From Euborellia annulipes (lineage: Eukaryota > Arthropoda > Insecta > Dermaptera > Anisolabididae): a stretch of 64,000 nt of DNA. The first letter of the stretch is position 1. Each line of letters begins with the position of its first letter. Location: the NCBI GenBank assembly GCA_023213315.1, contig JAKCPI010008050.1:1-64000 (forward strand), in the 5' to 3' direction. The translations under genes and the position numbers were made by a program. Shown here one piece after another: positions 1-10,145 of the stretch. Below the pieces are notes generated by a model. That model did not search any database. It was not told the DNA's origin and saw only the letters and a program-made list of their open reading frames with translations.

Positions 1-641
1 TTTATTTAATAAAAAGTTTTAAATAATACATCAAATAAAAAAATTATTTAAAAATATTTAATTTTTCTAACATTTTTAAATTTAGGCATATAATAAAAAA
101 TAAACTTTTTTCAGATGTCGGAAAAAGAAATATTTTAAAATTGTCGATTTTTTTTTTTTAATAGGTCCCTGCCCGCCCCAGGGCCGGAACTACGAGATTT
201 TTTATAGGGACAAAATTTAATTTGGCGCCCCCTCAAAATTTTCTATACAAAATTCTTTTTTTTAGTATTTTTTTAGTAAATCTTTCTTTAATTGCCGCCC
301 CCTGATATCTGCCGCCCGGGGCACATGCACCCACTGCCCCCCCCCCCCCCTAGATCCGGCCCTGGCCCGCCCTATTTCATTTGCATGCCCGTCCTCCCGA
401 ATCAGTTTATTAAAGTGAAATTTAGACTTGCTTCCTGCCCGTAATTTTTTCATGGCCTTCAAAACCCACAGGCCGGGCAGGGCGAATACTCTAATTTTAA
501 ACTTGATTCAGCGAATTTTCATTTGGGCAAAAACCATATGGGCTTTAAAATTTAGGGGAAAACTATTGATCATGTCCCGAGACGCCGCCCGCCAGGGCCA
601 AGTTGGGAACGGCGCGGCGAAGCCGCGCCTTTCCAACTTGT
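1..641. repeat. Compound interspersed repeat, copy 1 (start cut by window edge)
   Basis: This stretch matches 2486-4209 almost base for base once later insertions are removed. Shared landmarks are the AT-rich start, a GC-richer block around 375-600, and a 3' end with a strong hairpin GGCGCGGC-GAA-GCCGCGCC near 610-630. A related hairpin end lies at 15425-15631. No long coding frame is convincing. The element class is not identified; the terminal hairpin is only loosely reminiscent of Helitron 3' ends. Copy 1 carries a MITE at 179-364 that copy 2 lacks. Confidence 0.7.
179..364. mobile_element. hAT-type MITE with 8-bp TSD
   Basis: The ends are inverted repeats (CAGGGCCGGA...TCCGGCCCTG). The element is flanked by a perfect 8-bp duplication GCCCGCCC at 171-178 and 365-372, as expected for hAT transposition. 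It is non-coding and ends in a C-rich tract. The uninterrupted sequence is seen in copy 2 near 3280, confirming the insertion. Confidence 0.85.
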
Positions 642-2370
642 ATTATAATAAAGCTGAAAAGTCGTTTTTTGATTAAGGTACTTCTAGACCACCTAGAGAT
701 ATGGGGTTTTTTGCATTCGATTCAGAATCCTCTAAAACCAAATAGAAAAATCCAAAATCTTAAAAAAGTTGTACCACTTTTTTTTAAGAGGGGAAAAACT
801 CATTTTTTCGATGTTTTTTCAAAAATTTCACGATATTTTTTCATTTTTTCACTCATATCTTCTAAACGGTTAAAGACATCTTCAATATCTGAATTAGTCA
901 ATAATCTGCATCAAATTTTGAAAATGACAAACCTCTTTTAACTATTTTTGAGGTTTGTTTACACATATAAATAATTCGTGGAAAAAGAACCTCATTTTTG
1001 ATGATTTTGCCGCGGCTTCAGTTCATTTTCATTGTTTTTTTGCTTCAGTATTTATTGTCCAATTTCAATAATTTTTTTTGCGAAATGTTCCTCACATCCT
1101 ATACTTTAAGTCAGGTAAATTTCATTTTTTTTCATCAACCCCTTCTATTTAATTTTCAAGTGTTAAAAAAAATAACACGAAAATTTTCATTTTTTGAGAT
1201 GGTTTTTAAACATCTGTGTCTTTAGACAAGCTAGACAATTGCGGTTTTTTTTATTTGATTCAGTACCATCTGCTGACGACTAGAAAAATCCAAAATCATG
1301 AAAAAGTTATACCCCCTTTTTTTAAATTACAAAAAACTCATTTTTAGCCGATTATTTTTTTACATTTTTGCCTATATTTTTTGAATGATAAGAGATATCT
1401 TCAATCTCATATTTTTGTATTTTTCTACATTAAATTTGGAAAAGAATGAGACCCTTTGCACTATTCTAAGGCATTGTTTAGCGGCTGTGCAACTTTTGGC
1501 GTGTGATACAAAATTTTTTTTTTATTAATTTTTTTCATATTCATGGCCATATTTTTTAAACTATTATCAATGTCTTAGATATGATTTATTTTTTCTAATC
1601 TACATTAAATTTCCTTTAAAAGGAGCCCAGTTTGGACCTGATAAGCCTCTATTTAAGTTCTTTAAACTTTTTCTAAAAATGGAAGAAATTTTTATTTTTT
1701 GTTTGTTTGTTTGAAGAGTTTCTTTCAATTTTCGGCTATATTTTTTGAATGGTAAGAGATATCTTCAATCTCATAATTTTGTATTATTCTACATTAAATT
1801 TGGAAACAAAGGAGCCACATTACAGCATTCTCAGACATGGTTTAGTATACTATATATTCGTCACTCACGAGACAAACTTTTAAGTAGATATTTTTTTTCC
1901 GAGATATTTGTATACAATTTTAGCTATATCTTTTTAATAGTAAAAGATATCTTGGATATCCAAAGGTTTTCACATTCTAGATTAAATTTTGTAAAAAATG
2001 AATACCATTTCATTTAATTCAGACATTGTTCAGGGTATTCAAAACCACTTCAAAAATGTAAGAAATTTTTTTTTGTTTGATTGCTCTGAATGATCCACAT
2101 TGCAGTATTCTCAGGCATGGGTTAGTATCTAAAATGAACGAAATTATAGATTATTTCAATTTTTTCTTTAGATGACTTCAAAACATAGCAAAAAAATCAT
2201 TTTCAATTCATTCCCTCATAGAGCCTTCCACGACCACAACATTTCATTTGGCTCATATTCTTATTTTTTTTTACTTAGCGCCGGGTATTTTTACCATTCT
2301 TCAGACCCGGAAATTTTTCAAACCCTCCCGTACCGACGAAAATTTAGTGAATGAATGAATGAATGTCTAG
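642..2370. repeat. AT-rich degenerate repeated region, no gene
   Basis: No convincing coding sequence. Short blocks recur in diverged form, for example AAGAGATATCTTCAATCTCA near 1390 and 1755, and ACATTAAATTTGGAAA near 1428 and 1792. This suggests an old tandem or dispersed repeat with a period of a few hundred bases. The exact unit could not be fixed by eye. Confidence 0.4.
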
Positions 2371-2373
2371 GAA

Positions 2374-2485
2374 TTTTTTTTTTTAAACATTCACACTTTT
2401 TTCTCATTCACACAGTCTTTTCGGCAACTTAGGCCATTTAAGACGATGTATGATACCCCTGAATCATACATTGTATAAAATTTCT
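2374..2485 (-). mobile_element. 5'-truncated tRNA-derived SINE (3' part)
   Basis: Read on the minus strand this is the 3' portion of the SINE at 12824-13107: GGCCTAAGTTGCCGAAAAG, then a GTGTGAATG-like stretch and a poly(A) tail (poly-T at 2374-2384 on the + strand). The tRNA-like head is missing, as is usual for 5'-truncated retroposons. Confidence 0.7.
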
Positions 2486-2769
2486 TTTATTTAATAAAAA
2501 GTTTTAAATAATACATCAAATAAAAAAAAAATTATTTAAAAATATTTAATTTTTTTTACATATTTAAGGTAAAGGCACCAGTAATGGACCATGCACCAGT
2601 AATGGACCTTTTGGCAGAGACTTTGATAAAATAAGGATTAGGTATTTTTTGCAGCGTTGATTTTATATGTATATTCAAGTTACGTTATATGGCTTCTTGT
2701 TCTTTATAATAAAAAATAAACTTTTTCAGATGTCAGAAAAAAGAAATATTTTAAAATTGTTTATTTTTA

Positions 2770-2898
2770 ACTTTGCCCATCAACCGTAGGTTGAGGAAAA
2801 GTTAATGTAATCGTAAAAAAAAATCGAAATTTTTCTGAAGCTGCCAAAATTCGTTTTGAGGTCCCGTGAATCCATTTAAGTAGTTTTTGGAATGATGT

Positions 2899-2930
<32 letters not shown>

Positions 2931-3236
2931 CTGTGGTAAATTTTTTCGTCAACGAAAACTCAAAAACTATTTGTTCAATTCTTTTGAAATTTTGCACCCA
3001 TAAACTAGGGGTAGAGGCCAAGAAGTGCAAAGCTTTTGGTAAACATCGGACCATTAGGGGGGGGGGCAAATATTTTTTCTTACATAACCTATACTTTTTT
3101 TTATATATTCAGAAATATTAAGAAACTAGAATTTCTTCTGAGTAAAATGATATATAATATGTATACCATCGGACCATTAGGGGGCTCTAGGGGGGAGGGC
3201 AATATATTCTTTTCTTGAATAGTGGGTGGGCAAAGT
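2770..3236. mobile_element. Non-autonomous element with short inverted ends and (TG)n tract
   Basis: It begins ACTTTGCCCA and ends TGGGCAAAGT, an inverted terminal match of about 10 bp. It interrupts compound repeat copy 2, since copy 1 has no such sequence. It contains a TG microsatellite at about 2900-2931 and the phrase GAGGTCCCGTGAATCC, which resembles the interior of repeat X, so the two may be distant relatives. Superfamily unknown. Confidence 0.5.
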
Positions 3237-3340
3237 TGTGCGCTCGGCTTAGTCCGACCCTTTATTTTTTAATAGGTCCTTGCCCGTCCGATTTCATTTG
3301 CATGCCCGTCCTCCTAATCAGTTTATTAAAGTGAAATTTA

Positions 3341-3987
3341 AGGCTCTAACAGACAGAACGCGAAATTCGCGTCGCTCAGGCTACGCGCGTATTTCGCGGC
3401 GAAAGGCGTTTTTGCTAAGCCACACAGGAAGCGTAATCTGGGCGTACGATCCGGTATTGTGTATATGTTTCAACAACCTTTATTTAATGAATTTATAAAT
3501 ATTTGATAAATAAAGTATTATATTACGAAAGAAATAGAATATCATTGCAAAATTAGATTTTATTTAAATCTTATTTTATTAATGATAACTTTGATTAAAT
3601 ATTTTTCGAGGCTTGTAAATTAGAATAAGATAATACTATTCAATTACATCGATTCGGACTTTTTACTAATCATAGATTGGCTGCCAAGAAAAAACATATT
3701 TTATTATTTACTTTTATTTAGTTAGAGGCGAAAAAACAAGTGTTTTTAACTCTATAAGTTTTTTTATTTCATTACTCATCTTGATGATTCGCCTGTTCGC
3801 GCGAAGGAGTTGTAATTTTGTACAACTCGAAAAAGCTGTCGCGCGAAAGAGAGCGTTTACGCCGCGTAAGTTCGCCCCCTGTGTGACGGGGATGATACAG
3901 TCTTGCCTTATACAACATTTCGCGGCCTTTCGCGGCGTTGAAAAAACGCCAAGCGACGCGAATTTCGCGTTCTGTCTGTTAGAGCCT
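3341..3987. mobile_element. PIF/Harbinger-like MITE, TTA target duplication
   Basis: Inverted ends of about 36 bp (AGGCTCTAACAGACAG... and its complement) flank 647 bp. TTA is duplicated at 3338-3340 and 3988-3990. The empty site GAAATTTAGACTTGC is visible in copy 1 near 418-430. A 3-bp TTA/TWA duplication is typical of PIF/Harbinger. No transposase frame is visible. Confidence 0.75.
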
Positions 3988-4208
3988 TTAGACTTGCTAC
4001 CCGCCCATAATTTTTTCATTGTATTCAAAACCCACAGGCCGGGCAGGGCGAATATTCAATTATTTTAAACTTGATTCAGTGTATTTTCATTTGGGCAAAA
4101 ACCATATGGGCTTTAAAATTAAGGGGAAAACCCTCTGATCACGTCCCGAGACGCCGCCCGCCAGGGCCAAGTTGGGAATGGCGCGGCGAAGCCGCGCGTC
4201 TCAACTTG

Positions 4209-4209
<1 letters not shown>

Positions 4210-4271
<62 letters not shown>
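4210..4271. repeat. (TA)n microsatellite
   Basis: About 62 bp of uninterrupted TA dinucleotide, directly after the 3' hairpin of compound repeat copy 2. Confidence 0.95.
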
Positions 4272-4274
<3 letters not shown>

Positions 4275-4687
4275 CATAGAAAAAGATAGAAAACATTATA
4301 GAATTAGGCTAAAAGAAAGTAAAAAATGAATTATAATATAACTATTGATAATTTTTGTAGGCTATGAAATACTTGTATTAAATTTCAACAAATGGAATAT
4401 AGTAATAGTGTATTGAATATATAAATTTGAAATAAATAAAATTAATATTTTCTTGAGTTTATATTAAATACCTCTAAACAATAGCGATGCCGGTGTTCAT
4501 AATTGAAAATACTTAGGGCATAAACGCAACAATATATCTCAAGCGTATAGTTGTTTACGATGTCTTGCACTTGACGCATAAATGAAAAATTGTTCTTTTC
4601 AAATTAAGTATTACGAAACAACATGTTAAGTACATAAATCATTATTGAAAAATGTAAAATCCTGCATTGAAATATTGTAAAAATAAT
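4272..4687. other. AT-rich stretch, nothing recognised
   Basis: No open frame of note, no repeat match to other parts of the window and no RNA-like structure were seen. Confidence 0.5.
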
Positions 4688-4831
4688 TTTATGCTTTTAC
4701 ATTAAAAATAAATTTTTTAGGACATATTTCATAAAAAATACTATTAATTAAAGCATTTGAAACAATATTCCATGCTTAACTCAATTTTGAATTTTTTGGT
4801 CTTTGACACACCATTGAATAACAGGGTTCAT
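4688..4831. mobile_element. Fragment of MITE family R
   Basis: Matches the right half of the elements at 16245-16493 and 20006-20263 (shared TTTTTTAGGACATATTTCAT and the terminal stretch near TTTGACACACCATTG). The left end is not recognisable. Confidence 0.6.
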
Positions 4832-5227
4832 ATATAATTATTTATTTTTTAGCAAAAAGCTTTAGTCCTCAGGCCTTTTTCTATTTTTTTTTTTTTTTTT
4901 TTTCTTTTAAAAAGAATAGTTAGTCGAATATAATAATATATTTGTAATCGTGTCTACTATTATGTTTGATATGATTGCCTGATTGTGAGGAGTCGACAAA
5001 TCGGATTTGACGGAATATATATTATAAACTATAATTGATAGATAATAGGCTAGAATTGAGGTGGCTAAACGTGTTTTTTGACAGCAATCTACTAAAAAAA
5101 AATTCACTCAAATGAGAAAGATGCCAAAATAAAATAATACCATATTTTTTTTTTGTATTATATTTGTAAATTGTTTTTATGTTGGAATTAAAAAAAAAAA
5201 AATATTTCAATATTTTTGCTTTCTTTG

Positions 5228-5578
5228 AAAATTTTTGTTGCTTCATATATAACTAATTTTTAATCAAGAACCCCCCCCCCTGGTCAATGGTGTTTCGATT
5301 TATTTTTTGATTTTTATATGTGCCCCTTTACTGATGTTTAAATTTGGCCATCTTAGCAATAATTTAAAACAGCAAGCTGACAGCAACTCAAGAAATGCAT
5401 TCAAAAATAATATGAAGTTAGCAACAGGGGAGTTTGTCAATGGTATGAATTCGGTCATGGGACTGGAGTTCATTTTTTTTTATACTACGGAACTAGATTT
5501 GACTGCGGTCAAATGTTGACTGAGGTTCCCTTGACCGGCGGTCAAAAGTAGACTTGACCGAGCGTTATACTATCGGCC
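5228..5578. repeat. Repeat Q, copy 1
   Basis: About 350 bp shared with 11577-12342. Landmarks are a poly-C tract then TGGTCAATG, GCTGACAGCAACTCA, and an end in GTTATACTATCGGCCC. It abuts the truncated exon 2 of gene A, so its insertion or an associated deletion removed the upstream part of gene A. The stretch 4832-5227 before it is AT-rich with nothing recognised. Confidence 0.6.
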
Positions 5579-5666
5579 CTAAAGGAGAGAGCTCATTTTG
5601 TTTGGAAGATGTGAATTTTTGGTTATGAATTTTTATATAAAATACATCGATTCTGATGAATCGAAT
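5579..5666 (+). pseudogene. Broken remnant of exon 2 of zinc-finger gene A
   Basis: Nearly identical to 34880-34950 of gene C (shared AAAGGAGAGAGC and ACATCGATTCTGATGAATCG). Relative to C it has a 14-bp insertion after GATGTGAATTTTT that shifts the frame and brings in a TGA. Its 5' part is lost at the repeat Q boundary and its 3' end is interrupted by a hairpin MITE. As it stands it cannot supply an intact N-terminus to gene A. Confidence 0.75.
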
Positions 5667-5943
5667 CTCAGCCAAAAACATCGGAGATGCAAAAAGGGGC
5701 GCCTCGCATTATTTTGCCTAGCGTCGAGGTGAAATCAAAAAAATGCGCCTCGCTTTTCTGATTTATATAAAAGCGAGGAAATATTTTCACTTAAATAAAA
5801 CCCCTACAGAATTTTATTTGTTTCATATATCCTCGCTTTTATATAAATCAGAAAAGCGAGGCGCATTTTTTTGATTTCACCTCGACGCTAGGCAAAAATA
5901 ATGCGAGGCGCCCCTTTTTGCATCTCCGATGTTTTTGGCTGAG
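5667..5943. mobile_element. Long-hairpin (foldback) MITE
   Basis: Two arms of roughly 105 nt are almost perfect reverse complements (CTCAGCCAAAAACATCGG... and ...CCGATGTTTTTGGCTGAG) around a loop of about 60 nt. Each arm holds a smaller nested hairpin around CCTCGCTTTT. It sits inside gene A exon 2 sequence, since gene C reads through this site without it. Confidence 0.85.
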
Positions 5944-6057
5944 ATTTCACTTCTTTTTGTGAAATATTACATGAAAATATTATTTATTAATTTTTGTTTA
6001 TTAAATATTATGTTATCCCATGAATAGATCTTTTAATATGCATTCCAAACAGTAAAA

Positions 6058-7243
6058 ATTAAATACATCGTTTGGTATCCATTCGAAACGATAAACATAG
6101 GATTTCACCAAATTTTATAAAATTTTACGTTTTTTATTTTTGTTATGTTGGTAGAATGTAAATAGATCGTTTGGTATCCATTCGAAACGATAAACATAGT
6201 ATTTCACCAAATTTTATAAAATTTTAGGTTTTTTATTTTTGTTATGTTGCTAGAATGTAAATACATCGTTTGGTATCTATTCGAAACGATAAACATAGGA
6301 TTTCACCAAATTTTATAAAATTTTAGGTTTTTTATTTTTGTTATGTTGGTAGATTATAAATACTTCGTTTGGTATTCATTCGAAACGATAAACATAGGAT
6401 TTCACCAAATTTTATAAAATTTTAGGTTTTTTATTTTTGTTATGTTGGTAGATTGTAAATACTTCGTTTGGTATTCATTCGAAACGATAAACATAGGATT
6501 TCACCAAATTTTATAAAATTTTAGGTTTTTTATTTTTGTTATGTTGGTAGATTGTAAATACATCGTTTGGTATCCATTCGAAGCGATAAACATAGGATTT
6601 CACCAAATTTTATAAAATTTTAGGTTTTTTATTTTTGTTATGTTGGTAGATTGTAAATACTTCGTTTGGTATTCATTCGAAACGATAAACATAGGATTTC
6701 ACCAAATTTTATAAAATTTTAGGTTTTTTATTTTTGTTATGTTGGTAGATTGTAAATACTTCGTTTGGTATTCATTCGAAACGATAAACATAGGATTTCA
6801 CCAAATTTTATAAAATTTTAGGTTTTTTATTTTTGTTATGTTGGTAGATTGTAAATACATCGTTTGGTATCCATTCGAAGCGATAAACATAGGATTTCAC
6901 CAAATTTTATAAAATTTTAGGTTTTTTATTTTTGTTATGTTGGTAGATTGTAAATACTTCGTTTGGTATTCATTCGAAACGATAAACATAGGATTTCACC
7001 AAATTTTATAAAATTTTAGGTTTTTTATTTTTGTTATGTTGGTAGAATGTAAATACTTCGTTTGGTATTCATTCGAAACGATAAACATAGGATTTCACCA
7101 AATTTTATAAAATTTTAGGTTTTTTATTTTTGTTATGTTGGTAGATTGTAAATACTTCGTTTGGTATTCATTCGAAGCGATAAACATAGGATTTCACCAA
7201 ATTTTATAAAATTTTAGGTTTTTTATTTTTGTTATGTTGGTAG
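6058..7243. repeat. 99-bp satellite, 12 tandem units
   Basis: The unit (anchored on TCGTTTGGTAT...CATTCGAAACGATAAACATAGG) recurs at exactly 99-bp spacing: 6069, 6168, 6267, 6366, 6465, 6564, 6663, 6762, 6861, 6960, 7059 and 7158 for the same CG. A more degenerate partial unit precedes it (about 6020-6057). Variants GAAGCG versus GAAACG recur every third unit (6564, 6861, 7158), giving a 297-bp higher-order period in the last nine units. Confidence 0.95.
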
Positions 7244-7584
7244 CACTCCTTCTTATCACGTTAATCTATTTCTATCTGAATGGATCTATCCTAAAAAATT
7301 TTTGTTCCATTAGGGATGAAAATTACTAATAATAATATATATGTTCCTAGATGACGTCATCAGGGAGCAAAATAGTTAGAATTGTCTTTTCGCCACGTTA
7401 AAGATAGGAGAAATTTGAAATTTTGAATACCTCTCAAAAAGTCACTTTTGATCCAAAATGAAATTTTATATCAAAGGTATCGGGTTTTTGATAGTATCTA
7501 TTTGAATTTTAAATTTCATCCAAATCGGTCCAGCAGGGAAACCTGTAGCTTTGTCTAAAAATTTGAAAATTGAAGAAAAGAATG

Positions 7585-7634
<50 letters not shown>

Positions 7635-8040
7635 AAAAATAAGAGACTAACTTTTGACCTTCCAAAATCGGCAAAATCTCAACTTTGAGCCTCTGCCATT
7701 CTTTTTGTGACTGGAATTTTTTTTTGAATTTGTGCTCAAAATAATCCTTATTTATTCTAGTTTAATATAAAAAAATTTGGCTCCGATATCTTAAAAACTT
7801 TTTTGAGATATTCGCCCAGAAAGAGAAAAGTTTCTCAAAAAAATTTTTTCACGTCCCTATCTTTTATTAAGGATTTAAAATCATTCTTGATAATATAGTC
7901 TAGGGACGACTCGTCCATCTAAATGCAATGGGCCATTGGCATCTATTGGAATGTCAACTAAATGGTAGTATTAAGAGTTTCTTTGCTTTCTTTTGCTTTT
8001 CACATGCTCGGCGACGAGTCGCTCCCGCGACTCTTGATAT
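7244..8040. other. Non-coding stretch with a 48-bp poly(A)
   Basis: No gene seen. Holds an uninterrupted A tract at 7585-7632 and AT-rich sequence resembling old repeat DNA. It separates the satellite from the resumed gene A sequence at about 8041, where homology to B (24835) and C (34965) begins again. Confidence 0.5.
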
Positions 8041-8105
8041 TTCAGAAGAAATAGATAATCGGAATCAGTAATAAAAAATAAATCGATTATTTTGAATATT
8101 TTTAG

Positions 8106-8134
8106 TAAATCGCCTCTCCTGAAAATTCAGCCCA
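8106..8134 (+). CDS. Small candidate exon 3 of zinc-finger gene A
   Basis: Conserved in all three paralogs (B 24891-24919, C 35027-35055). It follows an acceptor-like TTTTTAG and ends before GTGAAG. Read as T-AAA-TCG-CCT... it gives KSPLLKIQP and leaves one base, which fits the two leading bases (GT) of the next exon. The frame stays open past the donor for about 25 more codons, and differences between A and B/C there change amino acids more than expected for intron, so the true donor may lie further on. Boundaries are inferred. Confidence 0.4.
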
Positions 8135-8240
8135 GTGAAGTTTTGGAATATCTTCAAGAGGATGGACCCGTATATATAAGCACCCTTAAGGATAAGGATT
8201 AAGATTTATTCTTTTTAATTTTAATTTTTTTTTCCATTAG

Positions 8241-8390
8241 GTCCAGTCTTCCCATGTATACATTGTAAAACCAACTTCATAAATTTATATTTCCTATGGA
8301 AGCATTCTAAAAAATGTTTATCAAACGGTATACAGAGAATAGATAAAAGGAATTTTGTTTTCCTCAAAAAACCATCAAAAAAAGAGAAAA
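8241..8390 (+). CDS. Gene A exon 4: single C2HC zinc finger
   Basis: This 150-bp exon is bounded by acceptor TTTCCATTAG and donor GTAAAG. It encodes PVFPCIHCKTNF followed by a WKHSKKC stretch: Cys-X2-Cys-X12-His-X3-Cys, one atypical finger of C2HC type, then a Lys-rich tail. It starts with two bases completing a codon and ends with one base (A) that joins AA at the start of the next exon, so phase is kept. The intron to the ZF exon is 101 bp. B (25030-25179) and C (35164-35313) are almost identical, with CILC in place of CIHC. The finger may bind protein or nucleic acid; nothing here decides which. Confidence 0.75.
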
Positions 8391-8491
8391 GTAAAGGAAT
8401 TTATAATTTGTATTCATTTTCTTTGATTTTTTTATTTAATTTAATTTAATTTAATTTAATTTTTTTTTTTTTTTTGACATTTCTTTTTCAG

Positions 8492-10026
8492 AAAAAGAAG
8501 AAGGGCCAGAAAAAACCAAAAAGGGGAATAATGAAGATAAGGAAATATCTCAATCAAATTCCAAAAAGAAGAATTTGAAAACATTAACCTCTAAAGAAAA
8601 AATACATCCGAAGAAGTCTTTCTTATGTGATATTTGTTCTAAACAATTTAATAAAAAATCTCATTTAGAACGCCATTTACGTATTCATTCTGGCCAAAAA
8701 GAATATAAATGTGATATTTGTTGTAAACAATTTAATTGGAAATCTCATTTAGAACGCCATTTACTTATTCATTCTGGCCAAAAAGAATATAAATGTGATA
8801 TTTGTTCTAAACCATTTACTCTAAAATCTAATCTCAACACACATTTACGTATTCATTCTGGCCAAAAGAAATATAAATGTGATATTTGTTCTAGACAATT
8901 TATTCTAAAATCTTATCTCAACACACATTTACGTATTCATTCTGGCCATAAAGAATATAAATGTGATATTTGTTCTAGACAATTTATTCTAAAATCTAAT
9001 CTCAACACACATTTACGTATTCATTCTGGCCATAAAGAATATAAATGTGATATTTGTTCTAGACAATTTATTCTAAAATCTTATCTCAACAGACATTTAC
9101 GTATTCATTCTGGCCAAAAAGAATATAAATGTGATATTTGTTCTAGACAATTTATTCTAAAATCTAATCTCAACACACATTTACGTATTCATTCTGGCCA
9201 TAAAGAATATAAATGTGATATTTGTTCTAGACAATTTATTCTAAAATCTTATCTCAACAGACATTTACGTATTCATTCTGGCCAAAAAGAATATAAATGT
9301 GATATTTGTTCTAAACAATTTATTCAAAAATTCGATTTAAATCGCCATTTACGTATTCATTCTGGCCAAAAAGAATATACATGTGATATTTGTTCTAAAC
9401 AATTTAATCGGAAATCTCATTTAGGACGCCATTCACTTATTCATTCTGGCCAAAAGGAATATAAATGTGATATTTGTTTTAAACAATTTATTCAAAAATC
9501 AGATTTAAATCGCCATTTACGTATTCATTCTGATCAAAAGGAATATAAATGTGATATTTGTTCTAAACAATTTATTAGAAAATTTAATCTCAACACACAT
9601 TTACGTATTCATTCTGGCCAAAAGGAATATAAATGTGATATTTGTTCTAAACAATTTAATCAAAAATCTAATCTCAATCAACATTTACGTTTTCATTCTG
9701 GCCAAAAGGAATATAAATGTGATATTTGTTCTAAGCAATTTAATCAAAAATCTAATCTCAACACACATTTACGTATTCATTCTGGCCAAAAAGAATATAA
9801 ATGTGATATTTGTTCTAAACAATTTATTCAAAAATATCATTTAGAACGCCATTTACGTAGTAATATTTGTTCTAAACAATTCATTCAAAAATCTACTCTC
9901 AAGACACATTTACGTATTCATTCTGGGCAAAAGGAATATAAATGTGATATTTGTTCTAAACAATTTAGTCTAAAATCTCAAATAAATCTCCATTCATTAA
10001 TTCATTTTCGAAAAAAAAAGCAATAA
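8492..10026 (+). CDS. Gene A last exon: 17-finger C2H2 zinc-finger array
   Basis: After acceptor TTCTTTTTCAG the exon encodes a Lys/Glu-rich hinge (EEGPEKTKKGNNEDKE...), then 17 C2H2 fingers at 28-residue spacing and a stop after HFRKKKQ. Each finger follows CDICSKQF-x5-L-x2-H-x3-H with linker SGQKEYK instead of the usual TGEKPY. Backbone codons are nearly invariant, while residues at helix positions -1, 3 and 6 vary. Around 9845-9880 a 27-bp in-frame deletion fuses fingers 15 and 16: finger 15 loses its second zinc-binding His and finger 16 its first Cys. Family knowledge predicts a nuclear DNA-binding protein. The upstream exons of A are broken or missing, so this copy may be unexpressed or use another start, although the array is open throughout. 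Confidence 0.85.
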
Positions 10027-10145
10027 AAAATAAAAGTTTCACTTTAAAAAATAAAAATTTTGACAAATGATATAAAATATGTAAAATATGTATAAAACAA
10101 ATATATGTTTACTCTTTAATAATTATTGTTTTTATTAATTAAATA
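10027..10145 (+). other. 3' flank / 3' UTR of gene A
   Basis: Directly after the stop come overlapping AATAAA signals, then AT-rich sequence shared with B (26931-27072) and C (37075-37216). The shared block is interrupted at 10146 by a LINE and resumes at 11148. Confidence 0.6.

Larger units (their letters stand above)
2486..4209. repeat. Compound interspersed repeat, copy 2
   Basis: Second copy of the sequence at 1-641, expanded by three insertions absent from copy 1: a short one near 2575-2700 (with GCACCAGTAATGGACC twice), an element at 2770-3236, and a Harbinger-like element at 3341-3987. The 3' hairpin (GGCGCGGC/GCCGCGC) is kept and followed by a long TA microsatellite. Confidence 0.7.

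Noticed and set aside
6058..7243. CRISPR-like array
   Set aside because: Units are tandem with no unique spacers and the genome is eukaryotic. It is a satellite.
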